A stretch of 10,115 nucleotides of DNA. Origin: Oscillatoria sp. Prado101. Its GTDB lineage: Bacteria > Cyanobacteriota > Cyanobacteriia > Cyanobacteriales > Oscillatoriaceae. Positions within the stretch are counted from its first letter, which is position 1; each line of letters opens with the position of its first letter. The notes under the pieces are model-generated. The model worked only from the letters and a program-made list of their open reading frames with translations, was not told where the DNA came from and searched no databases. Positions 1 to 5,742 of this stretch are shown here, piece after piece. Location: positions 1-10,115 of the forward strand of contig JALOOK010000108.1 in the NCBI GenBank assembly GCA_025454445.1. The letters run 5' to 3'. The position numbers and the translations under genes were made by a program.

Positions 1-441
1 GATGCCGGTGGCGGTTGTCGCGGTGAAGGATGCCGGCACGTTCAAACTGGCATTTGGGCCAAATAGGATGCCGGCTGGGTTCATTAAGAATAGGTTGGAG
101 TTCCCCCCGCTGACTTGGATTAACCCATTGATATAAGAAGCGTCGCCCCCAACGACGCGCCCCAGGATATTGCGGATATCGGGATTGCTGAGGAAATTGG
201 CCGTCTCTCCAGAACTCAGGCCAAATTTCTGAAAACTGTGGAAAAGATTCGCGCCATCGCTTGACAGGGAGCCCCCCTGTATGTTAAAGGTATTCCCCTC
301 TGGCGTCACCGTGGTGCCGGTGCCGTCCGGTGCCGGTGTGATTGGTGGGACTTGGGCAAGTGCCGGTTTGGCAGAGGCAAGTGAGCCGAACAAAGAAACA
401 ATAAGCAGCAACGAGCTCAATGAGCCGGCGGCGAATTTCAT
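1..441 (-). CDS. Two-partner-secretion adhesin, filamentous haemagglutinin N-terminal domain (partial)
   Basis: This is the first 147 codons of a secreted adhesin-like protein; the rest lies beyond the left edge of the window. Residues 1-30 form a signal peptide: a short basic start (MKF), a hydrophobic stretch at about 8-22, and Ala-X-Ala cleavage candidates at ASA (22-24) and ALA (27-29). After a Pro/Thr-rich linker, residues 45-147 match the TPS (haemagg_act_N) domain, including the LSSDGANLFHSFQKFGLSSG segment at 59-78 and the diagnostic NPAGILFGPNASL at 121-133. In this family the TPS domain is recognised by an outer-membrane TpsB/FhaC-type pore and the rest of the chain folds into an extended beta-helix outside the cell. 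No TpsB partner is visible here. The ATG at 441-439 is chosen because the signal peptide begins there; no clear Shine-Dalgarno precedes it. AT-rich DNA at about 450-500 is a plausible promoter zone. Family assignment is secure; ligand and role are unknown. Confidence 0.9.
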   Translation of the reverse strand, partial: MKFAAGSLSSLLLIVSLFGSLASAKPALAQVPPITPAPDGTGTTVTPEGNTFNIQGGSLSSDGANLFHSFQKFGLSSGETANFLSNPDIRNILGRVVGGDASYINGLIQVSGGNSNLFLMNPAGILFGPNASLNVPASFTATTATGI

Positions 442-630
442 AACTTAAATAGAACGATTTGCGCTTCTGATAATCTTATATTACTCTACATTAATTTTTC
501 ACAATTGGCAAGATCGCTCCCCGATTTTCCTGAAAGTCTTGCGGTTCGGGGTGTTTCGCCCGCCTCCCGACGTAGGGGGCCGGTTTATAGCTGTAGGCAC
601 TTGGATTAGGGACACGGGGATCGGAGGGAG

Positions 631-646
631 CGCCTGTCCTACGCCT
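631..646 (+). repeat. Dispersed 16-mer CGCCTGTCCTACGCCT, copy 1
   Basis: This 16-mer matches 7131-7146 at 15 of 16 positions (T/C difference at position 7). The two copies are 6.5 kb apart and both lie outside the confident genes. The 7131 copy belongs to a larger inverted-repeat structure, whereas here only a fragment is present. It looks like a member of a short intergenic repeat family. Confidence 0.5.
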
Positions 647-687
647 TGTAGAGCAGCAGCTACATTGGTCAGGACATTAATGGCATG

Positions 688-732
688 GCCCTTTTGCGTG
701 ATGCCCTTTTGCGTGATGCCCTTTTGCGTTCT
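688..732. repeat. Three tandem copies of a 15-bp unit
   Basis: Units at 688-702, 703-717 and 718-732 read GCCCTTTTGCGTGAT. The first two are identical and the third differs only in its last three bases (TCT). The block is framed by an 8-bp inverted repeat, GCATGGCC at 683-690 and GGCCATGC at 733-740. The 15-bp period keeps frame, so the minus strand would encode repeating Gly-Ile-Thr-Gln-Lys at the start of a 79-residue frame, but nothing else supports that frame as a gene. It resembles the short tandemly repeated sequences common in filamentous cyanobacteria. Confidence 0.8.
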
Positions 733-772
733 GGCCATGCATGCCGGTTCAGTCTTTGGGGTGCCGCACTCT

Positions 773-789
773 CGCGCTCCCCACCCTAC
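773..789 (+). repeat. 17-mer CGCGCTCCCCACCCTAC, copy 1 of 2
   Basis: It matches 925-941 at 16 of 17 positions. Both copies lie shortly downstream of a GGTGCCG heptamer (GGGGTGCCG here, GTGGTGCCG at the second copy), so a slightly larger module may have been duplicated. The CCCCACCCTAC tail resembles short GC-rich repeats often seen between cyanobacterial genes. Confidence 0.5.
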
Positions 790-924
790 TTACTGTTGGC
801 AATCTGCAATTTGCTCAAAAAAGTTTAGCACATAAAGCCGAATTTGTCAAGAAAGTCTGCCGACTTTATAACTTTAGGACTTGCGCAGCGAAACTTAATA
901 TGGTGTGGTGCCGGTTACGAATCG

Positions 925-941
925 CGCGTTCCCCACCCTAC
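925..941 (+). repeat. 17-mer CGCGTTCCCCACCCTAC, copy 2 of 2
   Basis: This is the second copy of the 773-789 element, differing by one base (T for C at position 5). It lies about 150 bp downstream in the same orientation, in the same gene-free region. Confidence 0.5.
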
Positions 942-1060
942 AGATAGAGGGTTTTGCCAGACTGGCGCATTTGCCGCCTTGCCGGTGACGAACTGACCAG
1001 TTTAGCCTCACAGGCGAGCTTATGCCAATATAGCAATTCTAAATCCTTCGTGTAAATTTC

Positions 1061-1093
1061 AGAAACCCGGTTTCTTTAAGAAACCGGGTTTCT
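1061..1093. repeat. 33-bp near-perfect palindrome (16-bp arms, 1-nt centre)
   Basis: The left arm AGAAACCCGGTTTCTT (1061-1076) and right arm AAGAAACCGGGTTTCT (1078-1093) are exact reverse complements around a single T at 1077. Each arm is itself almost palindromic, so the element is a palindrome made of two smaller ones. It has no T-tract after it and lies between divergent genes, so it is not a conventional terminator. It is more likely a dispersed palindromic repeat; that view rests on general experience of cyanobacterial intergenic DNA, not on a second copy in this window. Confidence 0.85.
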
Positions 1094-1301
1094 GGCCCCC
1101 AGCAGTTGCGCAAATCATTTATAACTGCTAGAGAGCCATTCTAATTTATTTGTTAAAATTATTTTTTTTATAGACCGCCACGAGGTTATAAAAAAAATGT
1201 TCACTCCTCAAGAATAAACCGCTATAAGTGTACTGATTTGCCACAGCAGACTGACGCACAGGCTCCGATCGCAGGGATTGGGGAAACACCGAAGTCCCAC
1301 A

Positions 1302-1324
1302 AAATCCCCAAATCCCCAAATCCC
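1302..1324. repeat. Octamer tandem run AAATCCCC, 2.9 copies
   Basis: Units at 1302-1309 and 1310-1317 are exact, followed by a partial AAATCCC at 1318-1324. An 8-bp inverted pair, CAGGGATT near 1272 and AATCCCTG near 1373, brackets the wider GC-rich patch. It is a short slippage-type tandem repeat in a non-coding region. Confidence 0.6.
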
Positions 1325-1550
1325 GGCCCCATTCCCAGTCCCGCCGGCAACAGCCAAAGGCCAAAGGCGGGGAATCCCTGCCGGGTGCCAGCGGCACATA
1401 AGTTAAAATTTAGTAATGGTTTTTACAACAGATTCTGAAGACTTGTTAAATATAGTAAATTCCCCTTGCCATCAGCGCCGATTGTTTGATAAAACTAAGC
1501 ATAACTGCTCATGCAGGACATTCCCAGATAAAAAGTTTGAGAGGGTAATT

Positions 1551-1757
1551 ATGACTATTTGGCTCAACGAACAGATCGATCCGTGCGGTATCCTTCAGGC
1601 TTGCATAGCCTGCTGCAGTGAATCTCAGGCCCAAGAATGCCACGAATCATTCGAGAGCAATTTGACCGACGGCCAAAAGGCGAGCGGTTGGATGGCCAGA
1701 ATCCGCACGGTCAGTTCCTGGGATGAAGTGCCGGCTAGCGCTTTGAAGCTGTGCTAG
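1551..1757 (+). CDS. Small cysteine-rich hypothetical protein (68 aa)
   Basis: I do not recognise the family. The product has six cysteines in 68 residues (12, 18, 21, 22, 30, 68), with a CxxCC cluster at 18-22 (ACIACC), a fourth at 30 beside His31, and a C-terminal Cys as the last residue. It also has three tryptophans (4, 47, 57) and acidic/polar stretches. There is no signal peptide or membrane segment, so it is probably cytosolic. The ATG at 1551 is preferred over the in-frame ATG at 1416 because GAGGG lies 5 nt upstream (1541-1545) and the extra 45 residues look unstructured. Its clean composition and ribosome binding site argue for a real gene. Cys spacing would suit metal binding, an Fe-S centre or disulfides, but this is inference. 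It stands alone, with the channel gene converging from the right. Confidence 0.65.
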   Translation: MTIWLNEQIDPCGILQACIACCSESQAQECHESFESNLTDGQKASGWMARIRTVSSWDEVPASALKLC

Positions 1758-1958
1758 CAGGAGTGGCTAGCAGTTAACCGTTGAGAGTCAGTGGGGAATT
1801 GGCCATCTCATAGGCCCAGTGACGTCCAGGCGCACGGTCAGCTGCTAGCGGCTCAACATCCGGTTGATTAATTTTAATATTCAACCGCCCTAACCAATAG
1901 ATGGTAACAAAGCGAGATAAATTAATCTAAACAGATTAAACAGAATAGAGAGAAGGCA
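1758..1958. other. Convergent spacer with GCTAGC cluster and weak hairpin
   Basis: This is the spacer between the small-protein gene and the converging channel gene. GCTAGC occurs at 1753-1758, 1766-1771 and 1844-1849, plus 1734-1739 inside the gene end. An 11-mer CGCACGGTCAG is duplicated at 1704-1714 (inside the gene) and 1831-1841. CGGTTGA (1861-1867) and TCAACCG (1881-1887) could form a 7-bp stem with a 13-nt AT-rich loop, a weak candidate for a shared terminator. No gene is visible. Confidence 0.45.
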
Positions 1959-3056
1959 TCAGTCTGCCGAGGGGGCTTGCTTGGGCAAGCGCAGCCGGTT
2001 CGACTGGATGGGGCCGAGGATCTGATTGAGCGAGCGGAGCTGCTCAGCTGTGCCCATACAGATTAAAGAGTCTGCCGGCATTAATTTCGTGTCGGCAGTC
2101 GGGCCACCGATGAGGGTGCCATCGGCGCGGCGAATCGCCAGAACCAAGGCACCGGACTGGGAGCGCAGCTTGGCGTCTCGCAGGCTTTGGCCCACATAAG
2201 GGCAGGTTTGATCAATGCGAAACTCTTCGAGATAGAAAGAGCGATCTGCGCCGGTAATAATGCCGTCCACAAAGTCCATCACTTGGGGTCTGAGCGCCGC
2301 CGCCGCCATGCGCTTACCGCCGGTGATGTAAGGCGAGATGACGGCATCAGCACCGCCGCGCTGCAGCTTTTGCACAGCTTCTTCAGTGCTGGCGCGGGCG
2401 ATGGCCCGCACTTGAGGATTGAGCGTCTTGGCAGACAGAACAGTATAAAGATTTTCCGCATCAGAAGGCAGCGCCGCCACCAAGCAAACCGCCCGCTCAA
2501 TGCCGACTTCGAGCAGGGTGGCGTCCAGGGTGGCATCGCCTTCAAAAGCAATGTAACCCAGCTGCTGAGCCACCTGGATTTGTTCGGCGTCGGAGTCGAT
2601 AGTCACAAACGGGATGCCTTCTGCCTTGAATTCCAAGGCAATTTGACGGCCAGTGCGACCGAACCCGCAGAGAATGTAATGGCCAGATAAAGTGTTAATC
2701 AAGCGTCGCTGTCGCTGCAATAAAATTCCTTGTTGAAAGTAGCCCTGAATCAGGGCTTCTGTAAATCGGTTCACAACATAACCGATATTGAACAGCCCCA
2801 TCAAAATCAGGGCGATTGTAAACAAACGGCCCCGGTTACCGAGGGGGTGAATCTCTCCAAACCCAACGGTTGCTAGGGTGCTCACCGTCATGTAAATGGA
2901 GTCTAGCCAGGGCCATCCCTCGACCCGCCAGTACCAGAGCGTGCCAAGCAAAAGCAAACTTGAGAAGGCAATCGCACCTGTAATTAACTCGTTGCGAATG
3001 CGCCGGTACTGGCGCTCAATGTCAGATTGAGATTTAAAGATATCGGCAGGCTTCAC
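1959..3056 (-). CDS. Two-TM potassium channel with C-terminal RCK (TrkA-N/TrkA-C) domain
   Basis: This 365-residue protein is an MthK-type K+ channel of the inner (or thylakoid) membrane. TM1 is about residues 25-43, the pore helix and selectivity filter are at 52-68 (TLATVGFGE, filter 63-68), and TM2 is about 78-96. A cytoplasmic Rossmann fold follows, with GFGRTG at 131-136 and Asp154 closing the second strand, then a TrkA-C-like lobe from about 265. The family gates K+ flow in response to Ca2+ or nucleotides bound by the RCK ring. The filter reads TVGFGE rather than the textbook TVGYGD, a substitution tolerated in prokaryotic channels. The start is GTG at 3056-3054: an in-frame TAA lies directly upstream, so no longer product is possible, and the next Met is residue 56, inside the pore. 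No strong Shine-Dalgarno is seen. It is divergent from the stand-alone RCK gene. Confidence 0.92.
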   Translation of the reverse strand: MKPADIFKSQSDIERQYRRIRNELITGAIAFSSLLLLGTLWYWRVEGWPWLDSIYMTVSTLATVGFGEIHPLGNRGRLFTIALILMGLFNIGYVVNRFTEALIQGYFQQGILLQRQRRLINTLSGHYILCGFGRTGRQIALEFKAEGIPFVTIDSDAEQIQVAQQLGYIAFEGDATLDATLLEVGIERAVCLVAALPSDAENLYTVLSAKTLNPQVRAIARASTEEAVQKLQRGGADAVISPYITGGKRMAAAALRPQVMDFVDGIITGADRSFYLEEFRIDQTCPYVGQSLRDAKLRSQSGALVLAIRRADGTLIGGPTADTKLMPADSLICMGTAEQLRSLNQILGPIQSNRLRLPKQAPSAD

Positions 3057-3145
3057 TTAAGTGGCAGATGGCGGTCAAAAAATTGATAATAGACAATAGA
3101 AGGATAACTCCTATTCAATTCAGATCGGGCATAAAAAATTCAGCT
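3057..3145. promoter_or_regulatory. Shared divergent promoter region
   Basis: These 89 bp are all that separates the channel start (3056, -) from the preferred start of the RCK gene (3146, +), so both promoters, or one bidirectional control site, must lie here or inside the genes. The region is AT-rich, with TTGATA at 3083-3088 on the + strand and TATTAT on the - strand overlapping it. I could not pair either with a properly spaced second box, so no specific promoter is called. Confidence 0.35.
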
Positions 3146-3817
3146 ATGTATGTACTAATTGGTGGGGCCGGGCTTGTTGGCCTAAATTTAGCGCAAAGGC
3201 TGGTCGAGCTGGGACATACCGTTGCCCTGATCGACATCGATCCAGCAGCGTGCCGTTACGCCCGCGAACAAGTAGGGGCAATGGCCTTTGAAGGCAGCGC
3301 TGTCAGTACGGATGTGCTCTTGGAAGCAGGCATTCGCAAAGCAGACTCCCTAGCGGCGGTTTTGCGGGATGACGCCCTGAATCTGGCGATGGTGACCCTA
3401 GCCAAGCACTACGGCGTCTCTCACATACTTGCTCGCATGCGCCACCGGGATTTTGAGCAGCCCTATCGGATTGCAGGGGCGCATCACATCATCAGTACAG
3501 TAGAGCTAGCCGTTTCTACCATGGTGAATGCCATCGAATATCCGCAAGTCGAATCGATGATGCATTTTGAGCAAGGTCAGATTGAAGTGCTCAAACTCTC
3601 CATTCCCAGTCAGGGCCATGTGGTGGGTCGCAGCTTAGCTCAAATTGCCCAAGACTCTAGGTTTCCCCAGGGTTCTTTAATTATTGGCTACCAGCCCCAT
3701 CCCCATACAGATTTGGTGATTCCCAATGGCAGTACGGTACTCGATCCCCACTCAACCGTGCTGATCGTCACCAAACCGGGGTCGCTGCACCCAATGATTG
3801 ATTTTATCCAGGGTTGA
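3146..3817 (+). CDS. Stand-alone TrkA/KtrA-type RCK protein (NAD-binding K+ transport regulator)
   Basis: This 223-residue soluble protein carries a full TrkA-N Rossmann domain followed by a TrkA-C domain. The nucleotide-binding loop is GAGLVG at residues 7-12, with Asp30 at the end of strand 2 (ALIDID), as expected for NAD(H)/ATP-binding KTN domains. The C-terminal half (about 140-220) matches TrkA-C, with VVGRSLAQI and a closing VLIVTKPG. Such subunits form rings that control membrane K+ transporters (TrkH/KtrB) or channels. The frame is open back to an ATG at 3068, but family members begin right at the glycine-rich strand, and 3068 would leave only 11 bp for two divergent genes, so I chose 3146. 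Neither start has a convincing Shine-Dalgarno. No TrkH/KtrB membrane partner is encoded here; the partner could be the adjacent channel or lie elsewhere. Confidence 0.85.
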   Translation: MYVLIGGAGLVGLNLAQRLVELGHTVALIDIDPAACRYAREQVGAMAFEGSAVSTDVLLEAGIRKADSLAAVLRDDALNLAMVTLAKHYGVSHILARMRHRDFEQPYRIAGAHHIISTVELAVSTMVNAIEYPQVESMMHFEQGQIEVLKLSIPSQGHVVGRSLAQIAQDSRFPQGSLIIGYQPHPHTDLVIPNGSTVLDPHSTVLIVTKPGSLHPMIDFIQG

Positions 3818-3819
3818 GA

Positions 3820-5466
3820 TCAGTCATCTTCCAGTGCCAAAAGTTGCTCGTTGATAGCCTGCAAGCGCTCTCGCGCCACCTCCTCCGAGAGAATCCGCTT
3901 TCGCACAGCTTCGACGATCGCTCCTTTTTCTGCCAGCAGCAAGCGCCGCCGAATGGCATCGAGTTTGGTTCGTTCGCCGATCATCAATTGATCCGGACGG
4001 CGGTTGTAGAAGTCCCTGAGCGCCTTTTCCGAGCGAGCCACTCGCACTTGATAGCTGGAGCGCATCTCCTCATAGACGGACTTGGGCAGCACCCCTGCCT
4101 TCAGCAGGCTGTCCAGTTCCTCCTGGGCGGCCTTGGCTGCCATAAGCTGGGCTTGTAACTCCTCAATTTGCTGGTCAGAAGCTGACAGGTGAGAAATTTG
4201 CAACTGCTTTACCAGCCAGGGCAAGCTCACCCCTTGGCCAATCAGGGACAGCAGCACTGTACCAAATACCAAAGCAATCAGTTCCCCCCGTCCGGCTACG
4301 CTTGGAGGTATACTCAGGGCGAGAGCCATTGAGAGAGAGCCTTTGATATTGCCGAGAAACAGGACGTGCTGCCAGCGCAGGGGGACTGGACGGTCAAACC
4401 AGCGCACTACTGCCAGAAGGGGATAAACTGAGAGGATTCTCCCGACTTGGTAGGCTAGAACAGCCAGCAGAACCGCTGGCAGCGTCCGCCACAGGGTCAG
4501 CAGGTCTATTTCTAAGCCAATCAGCAGGAAGATAAAGGTATTCACCCCAAACCCAGCATATTCCCAGAAGCTCAGCAGCGTCACCCGACTCGACGCCGAA
4601 ACACTCCCGGAAAGCCCGATATTTCCCACAATCAGCCCCGCCACCACCACAGCCACCACGCCTGACACCTGGAGAAATTGCCCAATCTGGAAAGCGCCCA
4701 GCGATACAGCCACCGTCAGCAAAATACTGCTGAGAGGATCGTCAGACTGGGTGAACAGGGCGGTAGTCAAGTATCCCAGGGCCAGTCCTACCAGCGTTCC
4801 GCCCACGATAACCACAAACAGGTTTTGCAGCCCTTCCAGGAATGTCAGGGAGCCTGTCTTCTGGACTTGCAAAATCAGGTTGAATAGTACGAGGGCTGCG
4901 CCATCATTGAAAAGGCTCTCTCCCTCAACGATGGTGGACAGGCGAGACGGCACCGGCACCTCGTTGAAGACCGCAATCACGGAGACGGTGTCCGTAATCG
5001 CCAGAATTACCCCAACCAGCAGGGCGGGTATCCACGCCAGCCCCAGTCCGAATTTCAACAGCACCGCTGTCACGCCGGAAGCAAGCACCACCCCAGGCCC
5101 AGCGAGGAGCCCAATGGGCCCGATCGTGCTTCGCAGCCGGCTGATGTCGGTATTGATAGCCGCTTCAAACAGCAGCACCGGCATAAATAGATTAAAAATC
5201 AGGGAAGAATCCAAACCGATGCGCCGGGGCAGTAGCTCTGTAATGGCCAGACCGGCCAGTACCAGACCTGTAACGTAGGGAACGCGAAGCCGGCGGGACA
5301 GCAGGGCGACGCCGGTGGCTACGAGCAAGAGGATAATCAGGACGGTGACTAGCTCCGCCACCTTCTCTTGATGCTGGAGCGCCGCTCCGCTGGCGGGTGC
5401 GGTCAGGAGAAACGGTTGCGGCAAAAGCCACTGGGCTGCTTTTCCCATCAATAGCATGCTGTGCAT
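3820..5466 (-). CDS. CPA1-family Na+/H+ antiporter (NhaP type) with long cytosolic tail
   Basis: This 548-residue polytopic membrane protein exchanges Na+ (or Li+/K+) for H+. About 12 hydrophobic segments run from residue 38 to 435. Catalytic signatures of the NhaP/CPA1 family are intact: TD at 158-159 within AITDTVSVIAVF, and EGESLFNDG at 181-189 with Glu183, Ser184 and Asp188. These keep the same spacing as the ion-site residues of archaeal NhaP (Thr129, Asp130, Glu154, Ser155, Asp159 in the Pyrococcus abyssi protein). Glu101 in LLFEAAINTD fits the further conserved acidic position. GNIKGSLSMALALSIP at about 383-398 is also typical. Residues 436-548 form a charged, helical cytosolic tail rich in Glu/Arg/Gln, probably coiled-coil and regulatory. 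The ATG at 5466 begins a mildly hydrophobic leader; Met4 and Met7 are alternatives. Several antiporter paralogues exist in cyanobacteria, so no nhaS number is assigned. It converges on the RCK gene. Confidence 0.92.
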   Translation of the reverse strand: MHSMLLMGKAAQWLLPQPFLLTAPASGAALQHQEKVAELVTVLIILLLVATGVALLSRRLRVPYVTGLVLAGLAITELLPRRIGLDSSLIFNLFMPVLLFEAAINTDISRLRSTIGPIGLLAGPGVVLASGVTAVLLKFGLGLAWIPALLVGVILAITDTVSVIAVFNEVPVPSRLSTIVEGESLFNDGAALVLFNLILQVQKTGSLTFLEGLQNLFVVIVGGTLVGLALGYLTTALFTQSDDPLSSILLTVAVSLGAFQIGQFLQVSGVVAVVVAGLIVGNIGLSGSVSASSRVTLLSFWEYAGFGVNTFIFLLIGLEIDLLTLWRTLPAVLLAVLAYQVGRILSVYPLLAVVRWFDRPVPLRWQHVLFLGNIKGSLSMALALSIPPSVAGRGELIALVFGTVLLSLIGQGVSLPWLVKQLQISHLSASDQQIEELQAQLMAAKAAQEELDSLLKAGVLPKSVYEEMRSSYQVRVARSEKALRDFYNRRPDQLMIGERTKLDAIRRRLLLAEKGAIVEAVRKRILSEEVARERLQAINEQLLALEDD

Positions 5467-5742
5467 CGCGATTTAAATTCCCCGTACAAGCCGATTTTCG
5501 TCCGCCAGTGCACTTTCGCTCAGTTCCTGGCAACTGATCTATAGCACGCCTGCGAGGCTCGCCGACCGGCAATCAGGGCGGTAGAGCCCGCAAAATCTAA
5601 TTTACACCTGTTGCCGCGCCCGAATTTGCAGTTATACATACAGATTTAGATTGTGTTAAGCCGCAGAGAATGGCAGTTGGGCTGACATAAGATCGAGTGT
5701 AGTTGAACCCAGCTTCAGAATTCAGGAAAACAGGAGCAATCT
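5467..5742. promoter_or_regulatory. Divergent intergenic region of antiporter and argD; argD ribosome binding site
   Basis: These 276 bp hold the promoters of the antiporter (-) and argD (+). The clearest element is AGGAG at 5732-5736, six bases before the GTG start of argD. I looked for an NtcA-type GTA-N8-TAC site, which would suit a nitrogen-related gene, and found none. No firm -10/-35 pair was identified. Confidence 0.5.

Larger units (their letters stand above)
442..1550. other. Repeat-rich intergenic region, no convincing gene
   Basis: About 1.1 kb separates the divergent adhesin and small-protein genes. Open frames at 499-738 (-), 539-835 (+), 741-947 (+), 1146-1397 (-) and 1238-1438 (+) overlap each other and give low-complexity or Arg/Pro-rich translations with no family resemblance that I can recognise. 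I treat them as chance frames. What the region does contain is repetitive DNA: a 15-bp tandem repeat (688-732), a dispersed 16-mer (631-646), two near-identical 17-mers (773-789 and 925-941), a 33-bp palindrome (1061-1093) and an octamer run (1302-1324). Base composition swings from GC-rich patches to AT-rich ones (1141-1200). It may be the decayed remains of an older gene or a repeat landing zone. Confidence 0.6.

Noticed and set aside
499..738. 79-residue minus-strand frame beginning in the 15-bp repeat
   Set aside because: The start is made of the tandem repeat itself, the rest is low-complexity, and no ribosome binding site or family signal supports it.
1416..1550. Longer start for the Cys-rich small protein at 1416
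   Set aside because: The extra 45 residues look random, while the ATG at 1551 has GAGGG at proper spacing.
2187..2690. Long frame on the + strand opposite the K+ channel
   Set aside because: The minus strand carries a complete channel with pore and RCK motifs; the antisense translation is Arg/His-rich with no motif.
3068..3145. Longer start for the RCK protein at 3068
   Set aside because: It would add 26 residues before the conserved first strand and leave only 11 bp between two divergent genes; 3146 fits the family better.
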